Shown here one piece after another: positions 18,666-28,232 of a stretch of 64,000 nt of DNA (positions within the stretch are counted from its first letter, which is position 1; each line of letters begins with the position of its first letter). A program made the translations under genes and the position numbers. The notes beneath the pieces are model-generated. The model worked only from the letters and a program-made list of their open reading frames with translations, searched no databases and was not told where the DNA came from. The stretch spans positions 95,191-159,190 of the forward strand of contig JABFSH010000021.1 in assembly GCA_013140705.1 (NCBI GenBank), in the 5' to 3' direction. Origin of the DNA: Methylococcaceae bacterium. Its GTDB lineage: Bacteria; Pseudomonadota; Gammaproteobacteria; Methylococcales; Methylomonadaceae.

Positions 18666-19282
18666 GCCTGCTGCTTCTGCATATCGTTAATGCGCTGCCA
18701 GAACTGATAGTGATCGAGACCACTGGATAACGTGACGGCGACCATCAACAAGGCTACAAAGGCATAGAGCCCAAATCCAAATTTTAATTCGGCAAGCGAT
18801 GAGAGTTTTACGCAAGCCACGATAATGCCTAGCATGTATACTTCCAGCATTGCCCACTCGTCCAGGTGTTGCAGCCAACGCATCCAAACCGCCAGATTGG
18901 GATTAGGTTTATCGAAAAAAAGATGTCCGCTTATCAGTAACGACAGGATGATAGTAAGCACCGGAAACAACATGCTCGACAAAAACACCAGCGCAGCAAC
19001 AATCCACATGTCGTCCTTGATTAACATGACAACACCGGACCATAACGAACCGTCATTGGAATTGCCAAAAATTTTAATGCTTATTAGCGGCATCAGATTG
19101 GCCGGCATCATCAGTATCAATCCCGAAACAGACAGCGCGAAGGTTCGCTCGATGCTATGTCTGCGCGGCCGCTGAAGCAAATAGCCGCAGCGGGGGCAAT
19201 GAGCTTTTTCACCCATCACAGGAAAAGCTCTGTTCAGTAAAACATCGCATTCGGGGCAGGCATCAAGGTTTATTCTGCGCAT
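18662..19282 (-). CDS. pqiA: PqiA-like membrane protein, first half
   Basis: 206 residues with its own zinc-ribbon cysteines (C-P-E-C near residue 9 and C-P-R-C near residue 28), then four membrane helices. Blocks seen: R-T-F-A-L-S-V-S-G-L-I-L-M-M-P-A-N-L-M-P-L and the E-W-A-M-L-E-V-Y-M-L-G motif. First gene of the pqi operon; only 35-40% alike by eye to the downstream half, so not a recent duplication. Inner-membrane component of the PqiABC lipid-transport system. Confidence 0.9.
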   Translation of the reverse strand: MRRINLDACPECDVLLNRAFPVMGEKAHCPRCGYLLQRPRRHSIERTFALSVSGLILMMPANLMPLISIKIFGNSNDGSLWSGVVMLIKDDMWIVAALVFLSSMLFPVLTIILSLLISGHLFFDKPNPNLAVWMRWLQHLDEWAMLEVYMLGIIVACVKLSSLAELKFGFGLYAFVALLMVAVTLSSGLDHYQFWQRINDMQKQQA

Positions 19283-19393
19283 AAAAGCTTTAAAAGGTAT
19301 GTGCTCCGTTCAGATCCATCGCGATTTTCCGGACAATTCTATATCAGCTACCTGCTGCCAATTGACACCAATAAACAGCATTCTTCAATCGCT

Positions 19394-19945
19394 TTACCAT
19401 TGAGATTCACCCGTCTCGGGATCATACATTTCATGAACAATTTTATTCCGGTTTGCAATTAATTCCTCGATACTTGGTGAATTACGCATGGCTCGCGAAA
19501 TCGCCAATTTCATGGCTTCGTAATTGGTCCGATACAGATCCTTGCGATCGAGATCGGGATTGGTTGCACACTCGGGAGCAATCCAGATCATTGCGATAAT
19601 ACACAAATCATTGGCCTGATCGGCCGGAATTACGCCTGCAATGACGCTGTCCAATACGGCATCGGCAATTGCCGACTGTACAGGACCGCCAAACAAGTTC
19701 ACATAAGCACTGGATTTTATGGTGACTTTAGGCACCATTAATGTGGCAGGGCGAACCTGTTGATTGCAGGCTCTGATGGCAAACATGCGGGTATGACCCT
19801 CTGTTTGCCCCATCAACGTAGCAAAGGCGTTGCCGGCGGGGCCTTTGACATTACCGATAAGAATTTCAGGCATGGCATCTGTACCTTGTCCTTCGCTTGA
19901 AAAAACCGTGGCTTCGCCGGTTCTGAACCAAATTGTATCTGACAT
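19394..19945 (-). CDS. Formaldehyde-activating enzyme (Fae) homologue lacking the catalytic histidine
   Basis: 183 residues of the Fae fold. True Fae condenses formaldehyde with tetrahydromethanopterin in methylotrophs. Shared blocks: R-T-G-E-A near the start, P-A-G-N-A-F, P-x-T-L-M-x-x-K-V-T-I, the F-G-G-P-V-Q-S-A-I-A-D-A-V segment, V-I-P-A-D-Q-A-N-D-L and Y-E-A-M-K-L-A-I-S-R-A. The conserved histidine that starts the H-I-D-L-I-I-G motif in M. extorquens Fae (catalytic His17 in the literature) aligns here with Met in A-M-P-E-I-L-I-G. Probably a Fae2/Fae3-type paralogue with changed function; its presence still marks a C1-metabolising organism. Start at the ATG with a GTGGGA ribosome site; a GTG 12 bases earlier is less likely. 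Confidence 0.85.
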   Translation of the reverse strand: MSDTIWFRTGEATVFSSEGQGTDAMPEILIGNVKGPAGNAFATLMGQTEGHTRMFAIRACNQQVRPATLMVPKVTIKSSAYVNLFGGPVQSAIADAVLDSVIAGVIPADQANDLCIIAMIWIAPECATNPDLDRKDLYRTNYEAMKLAISRAMRNSPSIEELIANRNKIVHEMYDPETGESQW

Positions 19946-20150
19946 TGGAAATCCCACATAAGCTTAAGATGAACGGCCATTCTATGATGAAAGAACAACA
20001 GCGGCAATACTTACCTACAGCTTGTTATCGAAGTCGAAGTTAGACGGCAGGTGCTGCAATATCCCTATGGTATTATGATGCGCTTTTATTCACTCCCTGT
20101 TCATTTGCCGGGTTCTATAGTTGCTGAAGCACTTCTACTGTCCGTAATTT

Positions 20151-22001
20151 ATGTTAACCAATTTACTGCCGCTGTTTTCCACGACGCTACTGTATGCCAT
20201 TTATTACCTGATCAGTGCGTTCAAATTTGATGTGGACTTAGAACCAGCGGCCGTTCCCTACGATTATCTGTTGCAACTGTGTTTTGCCTACATTCTATTT
20301 TCGCTGTCAAAACGCTTATGGGTTTTTTGTGTGATCCATACTCTGATCATGGGAATTCTCTATGTAGGCAATGCAGTAAAAATATCCTTTTTCGGCGGTC
20401 CGATTATGCCCGATGATGTCTATGCGCTGCGCTCATTGTTACTGATTCTTGAGGGATGGCGTTTTTTTGCTGCCGCGATTCCGCTGGCGGCCATTGCCAG
20501 CTTATTGATTTTTAACTTTAGCATGCGGCACTGGAGCGCTTATCTTGCTACCTCCATCATATTACTGTTAGCCATGATGCTGGTATATAAACCCGCCACA
20601 ATCGTTGACTCCATTGACAAGCATTTTGGCAATTCCGTATGGGATCAGCGCTCCAACTATTTATGGCATGGCGCAACACTTTATTCATTACAGGAAGGTG
20701 CTCGTTATTTTGCTTTGGCCGATGTGCCGCCGGATCCCGATGCGGCCCAGGAAGCCTCCGAACGCTTGCTTGCCAATGTCACCCCCAAAACAGCAGAATC
20801 GAGCCCGGTTTTCACGCCGCGCAACGTCCATATCGTCTTGCTGGAATCATTTTGGGACCCCAATGGCTTGAAAAAAGCCCGTTACAAGCAGAATCCCCTG
20901 CCCAACGACTTTCGTGCCTTATGGAAAAATACCGATTATTCTCATGCGCTATCGCCTGTGTTCGGTGGCTATACGGCGAATGCCGAATTCGAAGTGTTGT
21001 GTGGATTTCCAGTCGTCAAGGATAATGTCAAATTCGAACGGCAACTGCTTAACGATGTGCCGTGCCTGCCCCATGTTCTTGAAGATCAAGGATATCGCAC
21101 TGTCGTCTCTCATCCGAATGTTCCGGTATTCTGGAACCGCGTCAATGCTTACCGCCGAATGGGCTTCAAAACCTACTGGTCTCAACAGGATTTTGAACTT
21201 GATGACATGAATCGGGAATTTCTTGCAGATAGCTCGCTTTATCGACAAGTCATGGAAAAAATCAGCGGTTCTTTAGAATCAAAACAGCCGATACTGGATT
21301 ACATCGTAACTTATTTCGGCCACTGGAATTATCCGCTCAGCGCCAATCGGCCAAATAAAATCTCCTCACCGTCCAAAGTCGAAGAAGTCACCAGTTACGC
21401 CAACACCATTTATTACAAATCCCGAGAATTGATGGCCTTTATTGATCAATTGCGTAAACGCGATCCTGAGAGCATCATTGTCGTGTTTGGTGATCATTTA
21501 CCCTTTCTGGGCGAGAATTTCGCCGGTTATGTCGATTCCGGTGTTTTAGCTGAAAGTCGCAGTGACTTTACGCCGGACATGTTCAAGTTCTATGTGAGCA
21601 CACCGTTGCTGATTATCGACGGCAAACGGGGACCACTAAAAGTTGGCAGCCTGCCACTGTATCAGGTACCCAAACTGCTGCTCAATCTGCTTAATTTCAA
21701 CGAACGAACCATCATGGACTATGTAACGCCACCATCAAATTTACGTGTGCGACCACTGCCAGGACTGCATTTTAACTTGCTGCCTGATGGGAAAATCGAC
21801 TTATGCAAAGAACCGCCCTTCGCTGAAACATGTCATATCTCTACAAAATGGCTTCAGGACGTGATCGCAGTGAGTAACGATTTATTTATTGGGCGTCAGT
21901 TTACGCGTCCGCAGCACCCGAGGGCAGAGCCATTGAGACCAACACAGGAACAGGCTTCCTCGTTGCAGGTCAGCGATGTCGCACCTGCAACGGAAAAATA
22001 A
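20151..22001 (+). CDS. LtaS-like sulfatase-superfamily phosphoglycerol transferase
   Basis: 616 residues: five N-terminal membrane helices (within about 1-145) and a large periplasmic alkaline-phosphatase-fold domain (about 220-540). Active-site pieces: metal-binding Glu in V-L-L-E-S-F-W (E232), likely nucleophile Thr in G-G-Y-T-A-N-A-E-F (T275), and V-F-G-D-H-L-P-F-L-G for the second metal site. Family members transfer phosphoglycerol from phosphatidylglycerol to glycans or lipids (LtaS, MdoB/OpgB). In a Gram-negative cell an osmoregulated-glucan or envelope-glycan role is likelier than lipoteichoic acid synthesis. Two secreted-protein genes follow on the same strand. Confidence 0.85.
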   Translation: MLTNLLPLFSTTLLYAIYYLISAFKFDVDLEPAAVPYDYLLQLCFAYILFSLSKRLWVFCVIHTLIMGILYVGNAVKISFFGGPIMPDDVYALRSLLLILEGWRFFAAAIPLAAIASLLIFNFSMRHWSAYLATSIILLLAMMLVYKPATIVDSIDKHFGNSVWDQRSNYLWHGATLYSLQEGARYFALADVPPDPDAAQEASERLLANVTPKTAESSPVFTPRNVHIVLLESFWDPNGLKKARYKQNPLPNDFRALWKNTDYSHALSPVFGGYTANAEFEVLCGFPVVKDNVKFERQLLNDVPCLPHVLEDQGYRTVVSHPNVPVFWNRVNAYRRMGFKTYWSQQDFELDDMNREFLADSSLYRQVMEKISGSLESKQPILDYIVTYFGHWNYPLSANRPNKISSPSKVEEVTSYANTIYYKSRELMAFIDQLRKRDPESIIVVFGDHLPFLGENFAGYVDSGVLAESRSDFTPDMFKFYVSTPLLIIDGKRGPLKVGSLPLYQVPKLLLNLLNFNERTIMDYVTPPSNLRVRPLPGLHFNLLPDGKIDLCKEPPFAETCHISTKWLQDVIAVSNDLFIGRQFTRPQHPRAEPLRPTQEQASSLQVSDVAPATEK

Positions 22002-22142
22002 TGCCAACCACTCTAATCAAGGCAAGAAGGAACCGAATCGAAAAAGCAGCTCATTACAAAGCTTTTCATCAGCATGACGATCCGATACATCGTCGATAAA
22101 CTTGAAGAGCCTCCTTACCTTACTCGTTTTTTGGAGAAAAAC

Positions 22143-23255
22143 ATGACTACCTATTATCGAATATTTCTATTCACATTGCTCATGCTGAGTGCCGGGCATG
22201 GTTCCGCGAATCAATATAATTTACCGATTCAACTGGATTACAGACTCATCAAGAAAGCGCTCACGACACAAATCTATAAGGGTGCAAATAATACAGCCGA
22301 ATTATGGAATGACCGGCGGGGCTGTAGCTTTTTAAACCTATCCAACCCACAAATCAGCGGTCAAAACGGACAAATCAAATTGTTGAATGATGTTCAGGCC
22401 CGTATCGGAACCGCACTAGGCGGACAATGTGTCACCATTCTTCAATGGAGTGGCATCCTGCAAACACTGCAAAAACCTACACTGAATGCAGATCGCACTG
22501 TTCTTACCTTACCGGTAACGCAAGCGAGTGCCTATGACGCTCAGGGGCATCAACTGACGATCAACCAGTTGCAGGACTTGATCAAGCGTTTTGCCGAACC
22601 CAAACTGGGCGAAGCCAAGATTGATTTGAACCAATCACGCAGCGATATTGAACGCACAGTCTCCGAGTATTTACCCAAGGATAATGCTGACCAGGTTAAG
22701 GAAATCCTGAGAACCTTACGATTCGCCAATGTCGATGCCAACACTAACGGCATCGGCATCAAGGTGAGCTTTGATGCCTCACCGCTAAAAATCGATAAAA
22801 AACCGGCCGCTCCACTCAGCGATGCCGAACAAAAGCAATGGCAAGCGTCATGGCTGGAATGGGATGCGATGATCGGCAAAGCCATTCAGCAGGCGTCGAA
22901 TGACACCAACTCGCCAGAATTGCGGGATACCTTGATGGATATTCTGATGGAGTCACGTAGTGCCTTTCAGGCCGGTTTAAAGGCGCATGATCCAGGCGCT
23001 GGCGATCCGGTACGGTTATTTTTTACTCAAACCTGGCAACGATTGGCACCTGTACTTCACACCATCGCCAAGGATTTACCGGACATACAGGGTCTGCGTT
23101 ACCTGACGTTTATAGCGGCAACCGATGTCATTTATGAACTTGAAAATATAGGCGCGCCTTTCGGCCTGGATATTTCTTCCGACGGTTTACGGCGACTAGC
23201 TCGCCTGCTAATGGCGGGAAAAGAGCATCGCGCTGAAATGGACATGGAACCTTAA
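22143..23255 (+). CDS. Periplasmic protein of unknown function
   Basis: 370 residues, unrecognised family. Signal peptide in residues 1-22 (hydrophobic core then S-A-N-Q). The mature part is mostly helical with two cysteines in the first third (R-R-G-C-S-F and G-Q-C-V-T) that could form a disulfide. Start placed at the ATG at 22143, which has a good ribosome site (TTGGAGAAAAAC) and reveals the signal peptide; a longer frame from 22074 would bury it. It follows the LtaS-like gene by 141 bases and precedes a DUF4124 gene, suggesting an envelope gene group. No catalytic motif seen. Confidence 0.72.
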   Translation: MTTYYRIFLFTLLMLSAGHGSANQYNLPIQLDYRLIKKALTTQIYKGANNTAELWNDRRGCSFLNLSNPQISGQNGQIKLLNDVQARIGTALGGQCVTILQWSGILQTLQKPTLNADRTVLTLPVTQASAYDAQGHQLTINQLQDLIKRFAEPKLGEAKIDLNQSRSDIERTVSEYLPKDNADQVKEILRTLRFANVDANTNGIGIKVSFDASPLKIDKKPAAPLSDAEQKQWQASWLEWDAMIGKAIQQASNDTNSPELRDTLMDILMESRSAFQAGLKAHDPGAGDPVRLFFTQTWQRLAPVLHTIAKDLPDIQGLRYLTFIAATDVIYELENIGAPFGLDISSDGLRRLARLLMAGKEHRAEMDMEP

Positions 23256-23291
23256 CGTTCGCACAAACTCTATTTCCATGAGGAATAGGTT

Positions 23292-23849
23292 ATGACAAAG
23301 TATATTGCTCTATTATTTACCTTGTTAACCGCAACAACAGCGGCTGACGCGGAAGTCATTAAATGCAGGTTGGCTACCGGAAAAATCGTTTATCAGTCAA
23401 CGCCCTGTTCATCAATGGCGGTCAGTCAGAAAAAAGTCGAGATAAAGCAACTGAGCCCTCGCCAGCTTGAAGAAGCCCGGAGTAAATTGAAAGCCTGGCA
23501 GGCTCAACAAGCGGCAACAGAGGATGCAAAAATTAAAGCCGCCAAAGAATTACAGCAAGAACTGGCCAGACAGGAAACCATCAACGCGCTCAATCGCAAC
23601 GCTCTGGCCCAAGAACAACAGGCTTTTGCCGCTCAACGGCAAGCCGAAGCCCTTGAAAACCGCTACAACACAAATTTTTACAGCATCCCTGTTGGGCCGT
23701 TTTATTACCCGCCGCAATCTAATGGCATGGGCCATAACGACCGCCGATTCGATAAACATCACGGCAACCACCGTGAAGACTCGCAACCTCCCCGTCAAGA
23801 CCAAAAGCGTCCCATAGGCAGTTTGATACCGAAAAGTTTAATGGACTGA
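23292..23849 (+). CDS. Secreted DUF4124-domain protein
   Basis: 185 residues. Signal peptide 1-20 (ends A-D-A), then a DUF4124 domain (about 20-60: E-V-I-K-C-R, K-I-V-Y-Q-S-T-P-C). A charged, glutamine-rich helical stretch (about 55-125) follows, then a His/Asn/Arg-rich tail. DUF4124 proteins are periplasmic and common in beta- and gammaproteobacteria; function unknown. Ribosome site GAGGAATAGGTT precedes the ATG. Same strand and 36 bases after the previous gene, so probably one transcript. Confidence 0.82.
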   Translation: MTKYIALLFTLLTATTAADAEVIKCRLATGKIVYQSTPCSSMAVSQKKVEIKQLSPRQLEEARSKLKAWQAQQAATEDAKIKAAKELQQELARQETINALNRNALAQEQQAFAAQRQAEALENRYNTNFYSIPVGPFYYPPQSNGMGHNDRRFDKHHGNHREDSQPPRQDQKRPIGSLIPKSLMD

Positions 23850-24429
23850 TTAACCTATTATAAAGCGCTTGTTTGACCCATAGGCCAAATTAACGGGTAC
23901 AAAAGTTTATTTAATGACCCTAGCCTTTGTGGTCCGATCCTAATCATCACATTAGATAATTCCATTATTTCCATATTTTCAATTAGCCATTACTCAGAAA
24001 CATATAGTTTTTGATCGATCGAATGGATGTGCATTAACTTTCTTAAATTTTATAGATTCCTGACTGTTCACTTTTTTGTGTATCAAAATAGTTACACTAA
24101 TACTCACCTCCACTTGTTACTATTATTATTTTTAATTCATATAGTTACACGAATAATAGCGACTAACTTGCCCCCAATGTGTAACATTTTTATTACACCA
24201 ATTGAACCTTAAGCCTTGTTTTGAGAATGTACATCTGTAACATTTTTAATACAGTAATAGAGCTTCACGCGTTGTTTTGGAAATATTCAGGAGCATAAAT
24301 TTTCAAATCAATTTAGGCGTCCAATCTAACCAGTATAAAAATTGCGTATACCAAAGTGCTTTCAGGGGCTGTACATCTCTGAAAGTTAATTATTAAAAAC
24401 AACAAAGTAACCTCGTATAAGCGGATCCT
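23850..24429. other. AT-rich gene-free spacer
   Basis: 580 bases with no supported gene and clearly lower G+C than the flanks. It contains AGTTACAC-AATA at 24090 and again at 24140, and the tandem repeat annotated at 24180-24291. Probable upstream regulatory region of the secreted-protein gene at 24430, or a recombination scar. Confidence 0.6.
24180..24291 (+). repeat. Two tandem 56-bp imperfect repeat units
   Basis: Unit 1 (24180-24235) and unit 2 (24236-24291) both start TGTAACATTTTTA and share GTTGTTTTG-like blocks at the same offset. By eye they match at about 41 of 56 positions. They lie 140-250 bases upstream of the secreted-protein gene at 24430 and may be operator or phase-variation-like repeats. 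Confidence 0.6.
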
Positions 24430-24891
24430 ATGAAAACTACTAACGTATTGAGCTATCTAAACCTGAATTTGTTTGTATTATGTTTACTTTTAATCGGCAC
24501 CCAGAGAGCTGAGGCCCTATGTGCATCGGGCTCGGTAACCTTAAGGGCGCCACTGTATCTCGTCACGGTCGATGCCTCCCGCTTGCTTACTTACCAGCAA
24601 CAAGTTGGGAGTGTAGTTAAAAAAGCAGTCTTAAAGAAAGATTGTGTGAGTTATACAACTTATACCATCTCCGGAACCCAAAACTTGCCTTACCTGGACG
24701 GAACCCAGTTTGTGGTTTTAAAGAATGTGTTCAATTCGCCATCGCCGGCGGCAATCACACTAACGGTGGATAAAGGTTCAATCGATACGACGGTAACGGC
24801 ATCCGGAGCATATACAGGGATTAACAGCGATACTTTTGGTATCTATTTGGATGGCGCTATGGTTATGAAAGTAAAACAGCCCTGGAAATAA
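24430..24891 (+). CDS. Small secreted protein of unknown function
   Basis: 153 residues, unrecognised. Signal peptide about 1-30 (hydrophobic core, cleavage likely after A-E-A). The mature part has cysteines at about 31 and 72 and is rich in T, V and S with alternating polar/nonpolar residues. This suggests a beta-sandwich such as a spore-coat-U or pilin-like fold, which is inference only. A short hairpin (24894-24920) follows the stop codon. It sits alone between an AT-rich repeat region and nadA, so it may be an accessory gene. Confidence 0.68.
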   Translation: MKTTNVLSYLNLNLFVLCLLLIGTQRAEALCASGSVTLRAPLYLVTVDASRLLTYQQQVGSVVKKAVLKKDCVSYTTYTISGTQNLPYLDGTQFVVLKNVFNSPSPAAITLTVDKGSIDTTVTASGAYTGINSDTFGIYLDGAMVMKVKQPWK

Positions 24892-25076
24892 AGAAGGGGT
24901 GAATAGTCCGATTCACCTTGGCGTTTCACGCAAATAAAAAGAAAATGCGCACAATGTTATAGGGTGAGTAGCCCCGATGCACTCACAGTGAAATCGAGCA
25001 TATTTGAAACCTCTAAATCGTCGATTTTGTTTTATTGCATCGAGGCTGCTGGCTAAGCTCATTACCGCACTCGCAA

Positions 25077-26174
25077 TTAAGAGACCTCCAGCATATTATC
25101 GAGAGCCCGCTTAGCCAAGCGGGCCTCATTAACCGGCACTGAAATCCGGTTAATAACATGCCCTTCCGCCAAATTCTCCATTATCCATGCCAGATGCTGC
25201 GGATCGGTTCTAAACATCGTCGAACACATACAAAGCGTAGGCGACATAAAATGAACATTTTTGCCCTGAGATTTACACTCCTCATGTAAACGATTTACCA
25301 GATTCAGCTCAGTCGCAACCAGCCAGCGCGTGTTAGGTTCAGCTTGCCTAACAGTTCTCAGGATATATTCCGTCGAGCCGATGTAATCGGATTTCCGGCA
25401 CACTTCAAAAGAGGCTTCGGGGTGTGAAATGACCTTGGTCTCTGGATAGCGCTGCAGGAAATTATCAATTTGTTCGGGCTTAAAGGCTTGATGCACTGAG
25501 CAATGACCCTGCCATAAAATAATTTTTGCGTTGCGGATCTGCTCTTCTGTTAAGCCGCCCTGATCTCGGTTAAAGTCCCAGGTGACCATGAGCTCCAATG
25601 GGATACCCATTTTATAACCGGTGTTACGACCTAAATGCTGGTCAGGGAAAAACAACACCTTAGAGCGTTTGGCAAAACTCCATTCCAGTATTTTTTGTGC
25701 ATTGGACGAGGTACAGACAATACCGTCATGCTGCCCGCAGAAAGCCTTAAGATCGGCCGCCGAATTGATATATGTGATCGGCGTAACTTCGTTGTCTACA
25801 TCGATAATTTGAGCGAGTTCATTCCAGCATTTCTGGACCTTGACCAAATTGGCCATATCTGCCATGGAGCATCCGGCGGCCAGATCCGGCAATATACTGA
25901 TCTGTTCGGGTCTGGACAGAATATCGGCCACTTCCGCCATAAAATGGACGCCGCAGAAAACAATAAATTCGGCGGCGGATTGAGCCGCATCTCTGGACAA
26001 CTTCAATGAATCGCCAGTGAAATCTGCATGTTTAAAAACTTCGTTGCGCTGATAATGATGACCCAATATGACGCATCGACTGCCAAGTTTGGCCTTGGCC
26101 GCCTGAATGCGTTGATCACACTCATCATCATCAAGTAAAGCAAAGTCTTCAATGGGTAATGCAGTTGTAGTCAT
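25077..26174 (-). CDS. nadA: Quinolinate synthase
   Basis: Condenses iminoaspartate with dihydroxyacetone phosphate to quinolinate, the second step of de novo NAD synthesis; 4Fe-4S enzyme. Blocks: I-L-G-H-H-Y-Q-R-N-E, F-T-G-D-S-L, V-F-C-G-V-H-F-M (first cluster cysteine), G-I-V-C-T-S-S-N-A (second) and L-C-M-C-S-T-M-F-R-T-D-P (third). Start chosen at M-T-T-T-A-L-P; the frame extends 26 codons further upstream without family similarity. 365 residues, normal for the long proteobacterial form. Its pathway partner nadC is at 50.7 kb. Confidence 0.95.
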   Translation of the reverse strand: MTTTALPIEDFALLDDDECDQRIQAAKAKLGSRCVILGHHYQRNEVFKHADFTGDSLKLSRDAAQSAAEFIVFCGVHFMAEVADILSRPEQISILPDLAAGCSMADMANLVKVQKCWNELAQIIDVDNEVTPITYINSAADLKAFCGQHDGIVCTSSNAQKILEWSFAKRSKVLFFPDQHLGRNTGYKMGIPLELMVTWDFNRDQGGLTEEQIRNAKIILWQGHCSVHQAFKPEQIDNFLQRYPETKVISHPEASFEVCRKSDYIGSTEYILRTVRQAEPNTRWLVATELNLVNRLHEECKSQGKNVHFMSPTLCMCSTMFRTDPQHLAWIMENLAEGHVINRISVPVNEARLAKRALDNMLEVS

Positions 26175-26319
26175 AGGGTTTAAAAGTAAAAATGAGATTA
26201 AAACTAGGACTGGTTTGCCGTCGTTTCGGTTCAATTTCGCCCTCGACAGCATACATCCAGGGTGGGGTGGGTTAGATGAGTTTATTACCAGCTGTTTTTA
26301 ATAACACCTGTATTTATTC

Positions 26320-27120
26320 TTACAATGCAAACAACTCACGCATTTTTTGTCCCGGACTTTCCGCCCGCATGAAAGCCTCGCCGACTAAAAAGGCATAAAC
26401 ATCATTATCCAGCATCAGCTGTACATCGTCATGATGATGAATGCCGCTTTCGGTGATAACCAGACGATCTGGAGGAATCTGCTTTTTCAAGTCCAGCGTT
26501 GTCTGCAAAGATGTTTCGAACGTGCGCAGATTGCGATTATTAATACCGATCAATTTAGTATCGAGCTTCAAGGCTCTTTGCAGTTCCTCGGCATCATGAA
26601 CTTCAACCAGGACGTCCATGCCCAGTTTGTTTGCGATATCCGATAACTCGTGCATTTGACTGTCAGCCAATGCAGCAACAATCAGTAAAATACAATCGGC
26701 ACCCAAAGCACGCGCCTCATAGATCTGGTACGGATCAATCATGAAATCTTTTCTTAACACGGGCAACGGACAACGTTCTCTAACCAGTTGCAAGTAGACT
26801 TCCGCGCCCTGAAAAAAATCCTTATCGGTTAATACCGACAAGCAAGTCGCGCCATTCATCGCATAATCCTGACCAATCGTGATCGGCTGAAAATCTTCTC
26901 TGATCACGCCTTTACTGGGTGAGGCTTTTTTGATTTCAGCAATAATGGCCGGTTTCCGGGCCGAAACGTTAGTTTGCAAGGCGTTATAAAAACCACGCGG
27001 TCTTTCTACGCTCCCGGCGATTTCCTGGAGATTGTCAATCGTCATTCCCAGTTTTCGACTGGCGACTTCTTCGGCTTTTTTATCGAGGATGGTTTTTAAA
27101 ATATCGGGCGTATTAGACAT
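26320..27120 (-). CDS. trpC: Indole-3-glycerol phosphate synthase
   Basis: 266-residue TIM-barrel enzyme of tryptophan synthesis. Start [12 protein letters not shown]; blocks [32 protein letters not shown] and V-I-T-E-S-G-I carry the catalytic Lys, Glu and Asn residues. Monofunctional (no TrpF domain). Starts 4 bases after the trpD stop, so it is in the same operon. Confidence 0.96.
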   Translation of the reverse strand: MSNTPDILKTILDKKAEEVASRKLGMTIDNLQEIAGSVERPRGFYNALQTNVSARKPAIIAEIKKASPSKGVIREDFQPITIGQDYAMNGATCLSVLTDKDFFQGAEVYLQLVRERCPLPVLRKDFMIDPYQIYEARALGADCILLIVAALADSQMHELSDIANKLGMDVLVEVHDAEELQRALKLDTKLIGINNRNLRTFETSLQTTLDLKKQIPPDRLVITESGIHHHDDVQLMLDNDVYAFLVGEAFMRAESPGQKMRELFAL

Positions 27121-27124
27121 GATT

Positions 27125-28147
27125 TTATTGTTGTTGACGTGTTGAGTAAGCAACCAAGGCATCCAGTTTCGCAAGCGCCGCACCGCTGGCAATCAGCTCT
27201 TGCGCTTTGGCTATGCCCGTTGCCAATGAATCGGTAATATCGGCAGCGTAAATCGCAGCACCTGCATTTAAGCAGACAATATCCCGTGCAGATCCCGCCT
27301 GATTATTCAGTACCGAATTAACCACTTGTAAACTGGATCGTGCATCGGTAATTGCTATTTCTGCAAGGCTGGCGCGTTTAAAGCCAAATTGCTCAGGCGT
27401 TACCGTATAAGACGTTACTATACCATTTTTCAGCTCGGCAATTTTGGAGTCTGATGCAATGCTGATCTCATCAAGTCCATCGTCTGCACTCACTACCAGC
27501 ACATGTCGGCTACCCAGTTTTTTCAAGACCTGAGCCAAGGGTTCCAGCCATTCTTGCGAAAATACACCAATAAGCTGATTGGGGGCGCCAGCCGGATTGG
27601 ATAAGGGACCCAATAAATTGAATAGTGTACGCACGCCCATTTCCCGGCGCGGGCCAACGGTATATTTCATCGCGCCGTGATGTTTCGGTGCAAATAAGAA
27701 ACCGACACCGATTTCTTTCACGCATTGCGCTACCTGATCAACAGACAAATCCAGATTGACGCCAGCCGCTTCCAGCACATCAGCGCTGCCGCAATTGCTG
27801 GATACCGAGCGGTTACCGTGTTTGGCCACCTGGCCACCGGCTGCGGCAACAACAAACGCGCAGGTCGTGGAAATGTTAAACGTATTGGCACCATCGCCGC
27901 CGGTGCCGCAAGTATCGATGATATGATCGCCGGTGACCTCGACTTTGCTGGCCAGCTCGCGCATGACTTCGGCAGCGGCGGCAATTTCGTCTATGGTTTC
28001 GCCTTTACAGCGCAGAGCGATTAGAAACCCGGCGATTTGTGCATCGGTTGCGTTTCCGCACATGATTTGCCGCAAGACTGCGCGCATTTCGTCGCCAGTC
28101 AGGTTTTGCTTGTTGAGCAGTGTTTGCAGGGCTTGTTGGATTATCAT
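27125..28147 (-). CDS. trpD: Anthranilate phosphoribosyltransferase
   Basis: 340 residues; joins anthranilate to PRPP in tryptophan synthesis. PRPP loop D-T-C-G-T-G-G-D-G, then [15 protein letters not shown] and the [16 protein letters not shown] block are intact. Normal length. Separated from trpG by a 2.8-kb block of unrelated genes, though all remain on the same strand. Confidence 0.97.
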   Translation of the reverse strand: MIIQQALQTLLNKQNLTGDEMRAVLRQIMCGNATDAQIAGFLIALRCKGETIDEIAAAAEVMRELASKVEVTGDHIIDTCGTGGDGANTFNISTTCAFVVAAAGGQVAKHGNRSVSSNCGSADVLEAAGVNLDLSVDQVAQCVKEIGVGFLFAPKHHGAMKYTVGPRREMGVRTLFNLLGPLSNPAGAPNQLIGVFSQEWLEPLAQVLKKLGSRHVLVVSADDGLDEISIASDSKIAELKNGIVTSYTVTPEQFGFKRASLAEIAITDARSSLQVVNSVLNNQAGSARDIVCLNAGAAIYAADITDSLATGIAKAQELIASGAALAKLDALVAYSTRQQQ

Positions 28148-28232
28148 TAAAAGGAAAATATTGAGTTACAAAAAGCAACAAATCAATCTACGAAATTTTC
28201 TTCATTGCCACGTGCTGCGGAGATTTTTTAAC

